NCBI GenBank assembly: GCA_027574665.1
Contig: CM050648.1
Location: forward strand, 140,492,175-140,556,174
DNA: 64,000 nucleotides
Origin: Rhynochetos jubatus
Lineage: Eukaryota; Chordata; Aves; Eurypygiformes; Rhynochetidae
Direction: 5' to 3'
The notes beneath the pieces were generated by a model, which ran no database searches, was not told the DNA's origin, and saw only the letters and a program-made list of their open reading frames with translations. Below, piece by piece: positions 1 through 12,600 of this stretch. The number at the start of each line of letters is the position of its first letter. The first letter of the stretch is position 1. The translations under genes were made by a program, and so were the position numbers.

Positions 1-505
1 GTGATTATTCTCATACGATAACCACTGCTTCTTCATTTCATCTTAATATTTGAAGATTCTGCCTAAATTTTGTCCATTTGGCAACAATTATCTGGACAGG
101 AAGAGATACCTGAAAAGTATAAAGATTTAAAGAAAACCTTTGAGGTTTGGTGGCAGCAAATTTGCAGAAGGCACTGGGAGCCTCTGTCAACCTGGCTTTC
201 TCAAAGAAAGCAAAAACCCCTGAATTTTCCTGATCCTAGCGCTTTTCTTTTCATGGCAAGACACACTGGGATCCGTGGTTTGCGTTGTAGAGTACTGCCG
301 GTCACTGCTAGACAAGGGACCAACACCTGGATTCATGTAATAGGAACAGTTGGCTTATTCTGTATGAGCTAAGGAAACAGCCTGCCAAGGGAAGAAAACT
401 CAAACCAAAACACGTCTCTGCACACAGCTGAGCATCTTTGATATCATCAGTTTTAATGTAAAACTGTACTGATTTTCTACTTTTTTTTTTTTCTTATCAT
501 TTCAG
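1..505. other. Upstream intronic or 5' flanking sequence
   Basis: There is no recognisable promoter, CpG island or ATG-initiated gene. The stretch ends in a T-run (481-492) and TTATCATTTCAG, a strong splice acceptor at 505, so the start codon lies in an internal exon. An untranslated first exon and the promoter must lie upstream, or at least were not recognised here. An open frame at 70-372 begins only with TTG. Confidence 0.6.
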
Positions 506-542
506 TTTGGAAATTGATTAAAGACTCTCCGTAGGATTTAAT
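506..542 (+). other. SYNE2: 5' UTR part of the first coding exon
   Basis: These 37 bases lie between the acceptor AG at 504-505 and the ATG at 543. The ATG has A at -3 and G at +4, a good Kozak context, and no ATG precedes it in the exon. This supports the chosen start, which gives an N-terminus ([13 protein letters not shown]) resembling mammalian nesprin-2. Confidence 0.75.
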
Positions 543-621
543 ATGGCATCAGAGCAGTCATCTCCCTCAACAGAGGAGCAGGCTTCCTCTGAAATAGACC
601 ATCTCCATCTATCGCTGCAAG
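543..621 (+). CDS. SYNE2: SYNE2 coding exon 1 (N-terminal leader)
   Basis: Codes residues 1-26 plus one base (ends phase 1), donor G|GTAAGT. The leader is Ser/Glu-rich and ends [10 protein letters not shown], similar to the start of mammalian nesprin-2 just before CH1. There is no signal peptide, as expected for a protein anchored by its tail. Confidence 0.92.
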
Positions 622-3600
622 GTAAGTTACTGTAGTTTTGTGTGCCTTTTTAATGTAGATTTTTGGCAAAAATCTGTGACTGTACACAAGTTGAAGGGAA
701 TTCTGAGAAACCTGTGAGAACCTAGCGTTACGTTCAGTGTAGTTAGTTCATGTCTGTGCTTCTTTGCAGATCTTTGCATTTCATGAGGATTGCTTTAGCA
801 CGGAAATGAAAGATAACAGCTTCTGTAGTATTTCTCATGGTATTTTCCAAGCTGTTCCCGTGCTCTTGGTAGAGATGTGCTTGCTTGTTCTTGTGCTTTG
901 CTACTCCGAATACATGTTAACGTAAACTGTTTTCAAGGGAACTGCCAGCGTGACAACAGTTATGCCATTTCATTAGTTTCCTTGTTTTCAATTTGCTGAC
1001 AATTAGTCGGTTGCATTAAGCTGTCTTAATGAGGCTATTAACTACAGTACTATGTTATTTTATTTTATTTGTTTTTCTATTCTCACTGCTATATCCCTGG
1101 CACGTGTAGAAAGATAGCTTGTGGCCAAAACAAGTAGAAAATTTTTGTGGCTTCTAAACAAATTTACAGGTCAGAGTCTTTCCTCCTTACTTGCAATGAG
1201 TTGCAACTTGTTAAGCAAGCACTCACTGGCTGATTTTTAATTGTTCCAATTTAACGGCAGCTGCCTGAACAGTTAAGTAATAATGAGCGCGTAAGAGCTG
1301 CCCTCTCAGATAGGCTTTTCGGGGCTTCTTTAATCACATATTGAATTTTCTTCTCTAAGAATTTCCTGGGAAGACTGAATTTTTCCTCTAACCATATTCA
1401 TGGTGGCTATCAGGGAGGCTAGTCCAGGCAGCAGGACTGGCACTGCTGGGAAGCCTGTCTTCAGTGTGTTTAGAGCCTGGTTATTCTAGGATGGATGGGC
1501 TAAATCCTGTTTCCACAGAGCTATTTCCTTTTAGCTCACTTGCAAAGAAATTACTGTGGTGCTTCGTTGAGAAAATATGTTTAAAACAGATGGTGCAAAA
1601 GAATAATCTGCCAAGTCACTTTTATGATACGTATTTGCACTAATATTGTCATTGAAGCCATGTGTTTTGAAGAGTGAGTGTTAACAGTGGTCCAAAAGCC
1701 AAACGTCTTTAATGATGAATTTTCTTCTATTTTGCCTCAGTATCACGTTTTCAGGAGATCAGGCAAAAACTCCTAGCAGACAGGAGCTGGCCTGACTGTT
1801 GCACCAAGCACAGCTTGTCAGACACACATTTGTTGTGCCAGTCAAACTCAGCCTTCAGTAGAAAGACCGAGGTGGCTGTTGTCGTGAAATGGGTTTGGAA
1901 GACACTATCTAGCTTTAATGCAGGGTGCTGAATTAAACTTACATGGGATTTTAGAGTACGGTTTTATTTTGAAATAGTAATTCTATTTTCTGAAGAAAGT
2001 CAGATGGGTGGTCATGTGTTGAGTAACAGCAGGGTTTTTGGTCAGTATCTCAGTGAAAAAGCCCTGCTTATTAAAATTGAAATAACAAACTTATTTTTCT
2101 TTGCTGTAATAATTTCAGCTCCTGGATTATGCTGAAATGAACACACTGCAAATCTGGGGCCAAGGTGTATGTGCCTGACCATTGTAAAACATCTGGAGAC
2201 ATCTCTCAGAAGTGACATAAGCAATTTTTGTAATGATTAAATATGCAGCAAATGGTACAGGCCTGTGCTATATATAGAGCTGTGACACTGCAGCATCTGC
2301 TCTGGGTCAAACAAGCAAATGGTGACAAAGCTGTGATGAAGCACTCAAGACACATTCCTGACATGACATGTAGAAACCATTAGTAACTCTACCTGCAGGT
2401 CTGTGGTAGCAAAGGTGAAATACGAAGAATAGGAACACGCAAGGAAAAGGGTTTTTCAGTGTTAGGAATCTTGGGACGAGACTTGCAAAGCAACTAGAGA
2501 CGTTGATGAATTTAAATCTTCAGGTTCACCTGGAGAAGTTTTAGAGAAATCTCAGATTCAAGGAACGGCTGCTTGTAACTATTAGAAAAGCAGCTTACTT
2601 TTTGGGTGACTAAAGAGAGGCATAAAACTGGTTATGATATGCTTTTCAAATTGTCAAGGTGTAGCTTCAAAGAGTATGTCCAGTGTTGTATAATACACAG
2701 AATAACGTATTTTATTCTACATCTAAATTCTTTGTATTCCAATCTTCTGTTATTGCTGAATAATAGTTTTGGGTTTTTTCTTCCCTACCATCTGTAAACC
2801 CACTCATTTTAGGTATGTTTGACTGTGGTTTAAGTCACAGTCTTCTGTGAGGAGCACACTACTTTTGGGAAGAAAAAGACGGAAAGAGGGGGAAGAAGAA
2901 CCTCCTTAAAATAATTAGTGAAGAGTTTACTACTGAGTAGCTCTAATTATTACAGAAATCCTATTAAATTAATGCTGGTGGCTTAATATTCTAAAAACTT
3001 GCTTTAGTGGAATTTCTGTTAGTGGGTTTTGAGTTAGAGGAGTGCTCAAGGATGACCGTTCACTGTCCTTAATAGTGTTTGGCTTAGTAGATGCAGTGAA
3101 GAAGGTCACTAGAAAATAGGTTAAAATGTAGCTTTATTTTCAGTACGCCTTTCTGTTCAGCTAAATATTTTAAGAACGCTTAATGAAGCCTGAAAAACAT
3201 TAAGAAAATAGGTAAAGAAATGAAAGCAATATGGTTTCTAATGTTCCCGTATCCAGACATTTTCAAATGATGAAGCTAGTCACAAAATCAGGAGGCTGAA
3301 ATGAAAGCTACAAGAACATAAACCTTTATATACATGTATCTTTTCCAGATGTATATATTACTCCTTCATCTTTTCCAGTTTCCAAGCTGATCTCCACAAA
3401 CAAGAGAGTAATAGTTACCACTCTCCCTCCCTGCCAAGAATATTGAAATTGCATGATGCCAGGACTCGGGCTCCTTCCTTTCTGTTCTTTCTTCCTTCCC
3501 TCTGTCCTAGATGTTATAATAAAGTTAAATCAGATTAAGACCAACATTATCTGTGCCCTGTCCTCCAGCCTGGCACTCGGCCTTCTGTAAACGGAAGAGG

Positions 3601-6600
3601 CACAGTTGGGGTCCATAATTGTGTTCAGCTTCCTGAACTGAGGAGGCATGCCCCCTCCTTTGGCAAGAGAAGGGCTTCGGCAGTGTTTTGGGAACCGCCG
3701 GAGATGTGAGTACTCTTTGCTGATGAGCCTGAGCGCAGGATTGCAGCACAGGGAATTGGCAGCCGTTCGCGGGTGGGTGACTACAGCAGAAGCTGAACAC
3801 GGTTGTGGTGCTCTGGAACAGGAATATTTTTCGCTTTTGGGGTGTAAATCTGTTTACCTGTGGAGGATCCAACCTCCGGTTGCCCTCCCATGCACAAATC
3901 CTTACCCTTTCTTCCCTAGGAGAGCAAACAGGCCCTATGTGTGGCATTTCCCACCAGGCCTGCGCAGGGCTCTGTTTTCCCTTTTCGTGCCGTGCTTTCT
4001 GTGCTAATTCAGACACAAAAGAGTGCGTTTCAGGTCTCGGAGTTTGGGGCATGTACTTAGTCTTTCACTGTTTAATTAACTACAGGGGTCCTAATTTCTG
4101 GTTCTGCTTACTAATCCGTGTGCACGTTACTGTTTATTACTGTAACCCGAAGGATGATCGTGTAAGAACGTGGCTGCTAAAACTGTTTTTGAAGAGTGTT
4201 TAACGATATTAAAGAATTATGCTATTTTCATGCAGTTATGTCTAATCCTTTATGAACGATTTTTCTTCAAGTGAAATTGAAAATACGGTGATGTGTGCGC
4301 ACAGATTTTGCTGTGCAGCTTGTGGTAGATCCCGTGTGTATCCAAGTAAAGGAGGGTATTTGAGACCCGCTTAATTCATCCAGGGGTCAGGTAGGCTACT
4401 ACTACGGCTGTTGTGGCACTAAAGACGGTGGTGGTTTGGAACTGCTCCAGGATCCTGGTAATGAGAAGAGCAAAAGTGTTCAGGAAAGCCAGGAGGGCAA
4501 AACTGAGTGTGAACAGGCTTCCTGAGTTAGGAGCACTTTGGTAAACTGGATAATTAGTGCGCTTTCAAAAGGAAAAGAAGGTTCAAAGGAATAGTGTAGG
4601 AAGGGAAGTTCCCACTTGCCGCACAGACACGGTAGTAGTTAATTAGTTAATATTTATACGATACTTGGATTTGAAAAGACCCATTCCTGTAGAAATATTT
4701 TCATTATCTTCATTGAGCTTTGGATAAACTTCTTAATCTTGAAAAAAATCAACCCTGTGTTTGTTTTTAATTGCGTAACACCATGTTGCTGAACATAAAT
4801 GCTGGAAATAACTCTGGTTTTCTTTTTTTTTTCCCCTGCTTTCCTGTCTGCAGAAAATGAAACTCTGATATTGTGTGAAAGGGAAGGGACTATAGAAAGG
4901 GCTCAGGGGTGAATGACTCACCCTCTCCCTGGATTGGCAAGTACTTAGCGGGTCTTCTGATAGTTGCTGTCATTCACAGCACGTACCAGCTTGGTGTTTT
5001 AGTTCATACCAACAGTGCTGTCCCGAAGGAGCTCTCCCGGTTATCCCTGCTGACCATGGTTTGGTTCATTTTACTGAGCCTTCGGAGAGTGTGGAAATGT
5101 TTATTTTAGATGAAACTGAAATAAATGCTCCAAGAAGGTAGAATGGAATTCAGGCTAGAGTTAGTCAAACACAGCCTTTCCTCCCTACACACATGGGGGG
5201 TACACTGTATCCTGAACACCAGCTCTTTTGATCTGCTGATCCGTTCCTGTTGAGCTGCAGTGTTTGCTACTGCAGGTGTAGCCTCAGCTGACAGGGTGAA
5301 AGGAAGATATAAAAATATCATGCACAAGAGGTAATCCCTTCTAGTGAAAGAGAGGTGGGTAGATGACAGACAGGCTTGTGCTAATTAATTTCAATTAATT
5401 GTTTAACTTTTTTTTTTATTAAGAAAAAAGCCACACAGTTGTAAATGGTCCACTGGCAGTGATGCACTGATCCTCGCAATAGAAGAACAGCTCTTTGCTG
5501 TTTGGTGAAGTTGGCTGAGTTGGGGCCAGACAGGCTACATCTGTTCTGCTGCAGTTTGCTTCCCTCAGCTCTCTGCCGAGGGAGGAGACAGTGCTTTCCC
5601 TGAGGCTGCCATCTCCGACCTTGGGAAGAGAAACACGAAAGGCAACAGAGGAGAGGAGATTAGTTTTAAGTATGGCTTTTCCATATCCCTGTTAAAGGAA
5701 GGCTGAGAGTAAAACCGTGGCTGGCAGTGTTCCTGCCCTCCTCTTCCTCCTGGGAGAGTTCAGCACTGCCGTGGTCCCTGCCATGTCCCCGTGCTCCAGC
5801 CCTTAATGATTAGTCTAGTTTGTAGCACTTGTTGACAGCTCATTACTGGATAAAACAGTCATTGTCCAGCAGTGTGTATTGATTTCTGGCTAGCCTACGT
5901 GACACGCTGCTTCGATGTATTATTCTCCCCCAAAGAGTTGTTCTGAAGATTAGCTTTAAAACACAGGGTGAAAGGTGATAGATCTTGGGTGTTTTCAGAT
6001 TAGCAGGTTCTTATTTTGTTCTCTCAGATCCAGTTTTTGGCCTGGTGAGTTTTGGCCCAAAGTGAAGGAAATGATCAAGTTTTTTTTTGATAGCTTTTTT
6101 TATTCTGGGTCAGTGACATTTTGAAAACTAGGGCAGGAGAAAACCCAGGTCACTTAGAGTCCTATAAAAAGGCCTAACAAAGAATCCATTCATCCTCATA
6201 AAAATAAAAATCCGTATTAATTAACCACGTGGTAGAGATAAGAATTTGAGAGCTTGATTAAATCATTAGCGCCTCTGAGCAGCAGAGTCAGAGGGGAGCT
6301 GGGAGCAAAAACACACTCAGCCTGAAAATTGCAATACAGCTGCCTGCCACTGTGCAGAACATCTGTACTGAGCTGTGTGTTGTGTGGCCTGGATGGAGAC
6401 GGAGCGACTGCTGCGCTACAGTCTGGGGAAATATTGGCAAGCATGGAGTTTTGTTCCTAATTCAGGAGGAGACTTTATTATTACTAATTATTCGACTAGG
6501 AAAATAAGCCACATTGCAGCTGAGGCAGCATCTGCTTGGAAGGCAGCCCGGTGGGTTACACTAGGCAGCGGGTGTAGCTTGGGGAGGGTGCAAGTTGTGC

Positions 6601-9600
6601 TTAGGTGTGTGCAGTGAAATAACCGCTCCGTCCTTTCACAAGGTGACACATTTGCCTGAGAGCTGCCCACGTGAATCAACACTTGGAATATCTGGCCCAT
6701 GTTTCATAATGGTGCATGTTAATATGGAGAGATTCAGCCAAAACAAAACCAAATGTCCTCATCCTAACCGTCTTTCTGTAACCTACCCCAAAAGCAGGCT
6801 TTCGAAATCAGTAGCAGTAGTGTGTGTTTGGCAGGAGCCACAGCTGGAAGAGTCACTGGCGTCAGGCAAAGTAGTTAATATTTGCTTTCCGTCCTTTTTC
6901 AAGTGCCAGCAATACCAACCTTGCCGGCCTGATAAAATTGAGTGCAGCTACTCAATAATTGCTCGTTAGGTAATTGGAACTGCTGCCACATGGGTATTCA
7001 ACCAAAGGGTGTGGTTGGGTCCTGTGCTAACATGAAGCCAGTCTCAATGCTGTTTGTGTCCTCCTTGGGAATGTTGCGACGTTCGTTGGTATGTGTGGCA
7101 AAAAACCCAGAGTTTTGAGATTGCGTTTTTGCCCAAGCCTTTAAGACTGCCCTTATCTTACTGTGCATCACGATCTCTATGGTATTTAAAAAGAAGCATA
7201 AAACAATCCAGCGAGCAGGGGAAATCGACTGTTTCATGCTCCAACAGGATTGTAGTATTACAGATTAGAGGAGGACTGTTGAAAGACGAGTTAGCTACGG
7301 GATGTAAAACAGCCCTTGCCGCACGTAATGCGTGTTTTTTCTCGCTGCTCACCCGCCTGGTGAGCAGAAGGAGGTCTGTGGGTCGGATGGAGGGGTTAGA
7401 AGCAGTAGGCCGCATTATCCTTAAGCGGCTTGGACTGCTTTGCGAGCCTACGAAGCTCTGCGCAGCAAGCCCTTCAGGCTGTCCTGGATGATGAAAAGCC
7501 ACCCAGGACTGGGGTTTGTGTTTGCCGAATTCTCAGAGCGTAATGAAGTGTGGGACATTTTCCTCTGAATGACACTTTCATTTTCATGGGCAGAGCAATC
7601 AGGATTTCCACCCCCCACCCCCCCCCAAGGGCTTGATATTTTTGGTATCTTTCATCCTGCCCAGCTTACCAAAACATACATATCTATTGCTGAATAGTCT
7701 GGCGCTTGCCTTATGATGTCAAACTTGCTTTCACATTAATCTTTTGTGCAATAGGGCATGCTTTCAGAGGCCAAAGAGATCATCTGCTCCCACCCCATCT
7801 CCCAGATGTGTTTCTTCTTGCAAGCTGATGGCCTGCTCACAGCCTCCCGCTGCCTCTCCCATGTGAGAGGGAGCTCCTCAGGGAGCTTCACTGGGGCCAT
7901 GGTGCAGGACACACACTGTCCTCTCCTGTCCTCCTGGCAGGACGGTGGGCCAGCATCCCATCCCATCTGCATCCCCATATGCAGGAGCTCCGAGCCTCTG
8001 TGTTGCCATGACCCCAGCACCCACAGCCCCATCCTCTGCTCCTGGCTGCTCAAAGCAGTCCCTCCTGCCACTCGGCACAGCAGGGAGAGGGCCTCGTGCT
8101 TTCTCTCTGCTTTGCACCTCTCCTACCTCTCAGGCTTTGCTTCTGTGCTGCCTTCCATGAGAGAGAGGAGCATTTCAGCCCTACCCCTGAGGCAGCTGTC
8201 CATAGCCATGCACGGAGGGGCTAACATCTGCCTCAGCCCTCAGCGGGAGAGGCTGGGGCAGGCATGCAGCTGGTGCAAGCCAAAGGTGGTTGTTTGGGTG
8301 ACCAAAACACCAACTCTCCTAACTGTATAATCTTGCCCTCCCTCGGTTAACAGTCTATTTGACCTGCTTTGTAATGTCTGGGCTATTAAAAACCAGTGTG
8401 ACCTTTTGGGTTTTCATTCAAATGGGGAAGAGAGAGGAGATAGTGGCCCTCCCACAGCTCCTGACAAGCCTCTTGGAGTGGGTAGTGCTTTTTGGCTTGT
8501 TTTTTGGGTGGATTTTTGGGAAGGAGCATGGGCTGAGGAGTCGCGTGATCCAGTGGCTGTGACAAGGGATGGAGCTGGGGAGGTGGTCTGGTCTGCCTCT
8601 GCTGCGCATGCTCTGCTTCACCTTTTGGGGGAACTAGACTTTTCCTCATCTCTGCCATGGAGAAAGGCTTTCCCCTCTCTTTATCTGTACTCTTGTGTGA
8701 GAAACAGTTTGAATGTTCTGATTTTTGAAACATGTGCTTAACCAACTTCTGTCTCCCCTCACAACTGCTGGCAGTTTATCCCGGTGTACCAGTCTGTGGG
8801 ACCTGGGTGGAGAGCTGGATCTTGCTTTGAGTCCCATTTCACCGTTTTTACCAGGGCACGAGTTCAAGCACTTCCTTCTTCCTCCCTCCTATTTTAAGAC
8901 CCTGTGTGCCCTGTTTGGCAAGATTAATGGTCTCCATTCCCCATAGAGACCCCAGCTCTGAAAAGGATGCTGTGAGAGGGCTTATTCCCCTATGACAGCC
9001 TGATAACTCTCCCCAGCACTTCAGTTGGGCAAGACAGTCTGTTGTGTGGCTTCGCCTACAGATCTGCATTTTATCACCGAACCCCAGCCTCCATACTGGT
9101 CTCATCACCCAACCCCATGCGCCAACTTTGCTGAATTATAAGAATGGATCTCGTACTGACTGTGTCCCTGAGTCTTTCAAGGAACATTTAGGAATGGATG
9201 GATTTATTCTAGGCACATTGCGCTGTAGAATGATGTGTTCACACCGTCTTTACATGTGCTGAGCTTTTGAGAAAACCTTCATTAGCTGCCCTTTGCTGCA
9301 TCCAGTAGAAGTATGCTTGATGGTTGCAGAGGTCCTTGCAGTATCATCTCTGCAAGCAAGAAAACATCAGCTCTAAAATAAGAGTTGAGGAAGACTAATA
9401 ATAAATCATATCTTAATATTTGGCAGAATGGACCTTAGGTTTGAGATGGCTGCCATGTATCTCTTCAAGAAAAAGGAAGAAAACCACATCATTTTTTTCA
9501 TTAACCATTTTTTTCTTCTTTTTTTTTTTCCTCAGTGCAGCGGGAGTTTACACAGAAGAAAACCTTCACTAGCTGGATAAATTCAATATTGGCCAAGGTA

Positions 9601-12600
9601 AGAAAGGGATTCTTTAGGAGATGCCTTTTGCCTTTTTGATTTGGGCATGCTATATGGAGTTTTTCTAGGAATAAACAAGATTAATATAAGATTTCAGGTA
9701 CTGGCTGGAAAGAGTAGCCCCTTTTGTTAAATAGGTGTAACAGCATTGCATTGGTGATGGTCCGAGGACATTTCTAAGAGATGGCTTGTAAGTAGTTGAC
9801 AGTATCTTTTCTGCTGATGTGGTAAAACATGATTGTGCTGGATTGTGGCACACATCTCGGGGTTTTATGAGGTTCTGTATTATTTTACTGTGTTTAGGTA
9901 AGTATCATTCTATTACGCAATACAAGAACATGAGTTTAATGGGATGACCTGAGTGATTGGTAAGTATTAAGACAAACCACATAGTAGTGTAGGTGCTCTT
10001 TAAGCTTTCACAGAGCAGCTCACGCAGTGTGTGCTGGGGCTCTGACTTGCTCAGGTAAAAAATAAAATCTTGGTTTGGGCCTTTCTTGAGCAGAAGCTGC
10101 TGAGCTCATGGTAGGTTTGTGTTATCCACAAGTGGGTGAGAAGAGTGAGGGGTTTAACCATTCAGCTCCATAGTCTAATTTGTACTAAGGTTATATTGAT
10201 TAAGACATCAAAATATGAATTAACTGTTTATCTTAACTTTCCCTTTCTCAAAGTTTTGGGGTCTTTTGCCACATATCTCCTTGAAAAGTAAAAATACTTT
10301 AAAATGAGGCCTAAAATAACCCTCACAGAACTCAGAGGCAGGGCAAGGGGGAGTAAGAGGCAAAATTCATAATAGGTTAGAAACAGCAGGATATGGCTGA
10401 TTAGATATAGGATTTATTTTTCACTTTACTGAAAAAATAAAGGATGCTAAACATTTTTTTAACAGAGTAATCTGTGGTGTTCTGTGGTGTGTTGAATTCA
10501 AAATGACAAAAGATGGTGTGACAAGCATTGAAATTTATTTTGCAGCATACACCACCTTCCATTGTCTCAGACCTGTATACAGACATACAGCAAGGACATT
10601 TGCTCTTGGATCTGTTGGAAGTGCTTTCAGGTCAACACCTGGTAAGACTGAATAATAAAAATATTACCTCAATCCTTTGTCATATCCAACAAAGATTTCT
10701 GGGTATGCTTAACTGTAACCATGTGCGTGATCCCTCTGGAGTCGTAGAGCTGTTTGCAAGTAACTTTTTCTTACACCACTGTGCCTGAAACGCACTGAAA
10801 TAAGTTGATCCAAAATAATTTGTGAATCTTTGCAGGATCTCTCTTGCAAAAATTTAAAATAAAATTAATTTTTACAACTGAGGATGGAACCTGTTCTTTT
10901 TGCTTCACAGCCACGGGAAAAAGGATTTAATACCTTCCAGTGCAGAAGCAACATAGAAAATGCTTTGACATTTTTAAAGAGCAGATCAGTGAGTATTAAC
11001 TTCAAAATTCACAACTAAAGCCAGTTTAGCGGGTGGAACATTTTCTTTGTTAACAATGATCCTTTTTTTTTTTTCCTCCCTAGCTCAAGCTCATAAATAT
11101 TCATGTTGCTGACATTATTGAAGGAAAACCTTCCATTGTGCTTGGCCTAATTTGGACAATTATATTTCATTTTCATGTAAGTATTTCAGCAATGTAAGAG
11201 AGTTTTAGTAGAGGGAAAAAGCACAAAAATGTGTTGACTTACGTGGTTGCCAAATGAGGTGAATTAGTACAAAGCAGAAGATTATTTTCTGACATCTTGA
11301 AGTGACAGCTCAGGGAGGAGACGCACCAGTGCTCTTGCCTGTATCTCTGAGCAGCTTCACCAGTGCAATTACAGCCTGATGAACGGTACCTAGCTACAAA
11401 TGGCAGGAAGGAAAGATACTGAGATTATTTTTTTGAGTAACCAGTTAAACAGGCTAAACTTTGCGTATCTAGCTAAGGGCCTGTAATGAATAAGCTCCAA
11501 ATAGAGCAGGTGGTGCAAGGTGGCTCACATCCATCTCCCTCAGAGACAGCCCCTCTCTTCAGCATTGGCTGTGCTCACAATGTGCAATTCTTGCTGTTAT
11601 GTTTCATTCAGTACCTGGTGTCTGAAATAACATGAAGGCTGTTGTAGTGATGTTTCTTGTATAAGATACTGAGCATGTCTCTTGTGTGGCATGTTGTGGG
11701 GAGGAGGGGTGTTGAAAAGCACAGGGCCTTGCTTTAACCATGTTGTAGGACTGTAGAGGATGATAGACCCAAGCTGTCTTGTAGCAAGAGTCTAGCGGTG
11801 AATTAACGTAGGTGCACTGGGGGCAAAGTGGTGACTGAGGCTCAGGAGAGATCCAAGAAGCAAAGTTGTTTAACACTGTTAGATGTCGCTCACATTTTTC
11901 TTGGTAAAGGTACTTTGGTGCTGAAGGTTCTTCTGCTGTACATAGCCATACACATTGGGTTTTTTACATAAACTGGGCTTCTCTAACCAGACGTAGATCT
12001 CTGAAGTCTGTCGAGTAGGCTTTCCTGCACCCTGAGTGAAGTGGCAAACTCTGAGAATGACATGGTTGACAGCAGAAAACACAGCTGCCACCAGCTGCTT
12101 TCACTGGCAGGAGGAGTAGAAAAACACACTGAGGGAGAAGATCCCTTGACGCCAGTGCTTGTACCCACAGTATAACATGGAAGTCTTCGAGCGATTTTTC
12201 CGGCCAAAAAATCACCTAAAGATGGGAATTCGGCATGAAATAGTTCAGCTTGAACAGATAAAAAAACCTTGATGTGATCTTTGGGGTCAGGGAACTACTG
12301 TTACAGCTGTGATTGGGTCCCTTCTAATTCTCTCTGGTTTTCTGCCATTGACATCTCGGTAATTTTTCACTGAAGCCTGATTAACTCTCCCATCATCTCT
12401 GACAGATTGAAGAACTTGCAGGGACGCTTGCTTGTACTTACAATCAGCCTTCACTTGATTGTTCAAGTGCTGTTGACTCCTCTCCAAAGGCAAGCGGATC
12501 AGCTAAAAAAAGTGCTAAAATTAAGCAACGGTGGAAGATCTCTGCTACAAAGGCTCTTTTGTTGTGGGCGAAAGAACAGTGTTCACCGTAAGTTCCATCC

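Larger units (their letters stand above)
622..9535 (+). other. Intron 1 (8.9 kb)
   Basis: By far the largest intron. It holds no coding sequence I can support. Two GC-rich patches (about 3540-4060 and 7735-8640) contain long overlapping open frames on both strands but no protein family I know. A poly-C tract lies at 7609-7626. A MEF2-type site with nearby E-boxes lies around 2249-2321. A first intron of this size in a cytoskeletal gene often carries enhancers; that is inference. Confidence 0.7.

Noticed and set aside
70-372. A 100-codon open frame before the first exon
   Set aside because: It starts at TTG, not ATG, shows no known domain, and has no matching splice sites into exon 1.
3525-4052. 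A 175-codon minus-strand open frame
   Set aside because: It overlaps two + strand frames of similar length and resembles no protein family; likely chance.
7758-8330. A 190-codon open frame in intron 1
   Set aside because: No domain, overlapping antisense frames, GC-rich composition, no promoter or splice support.
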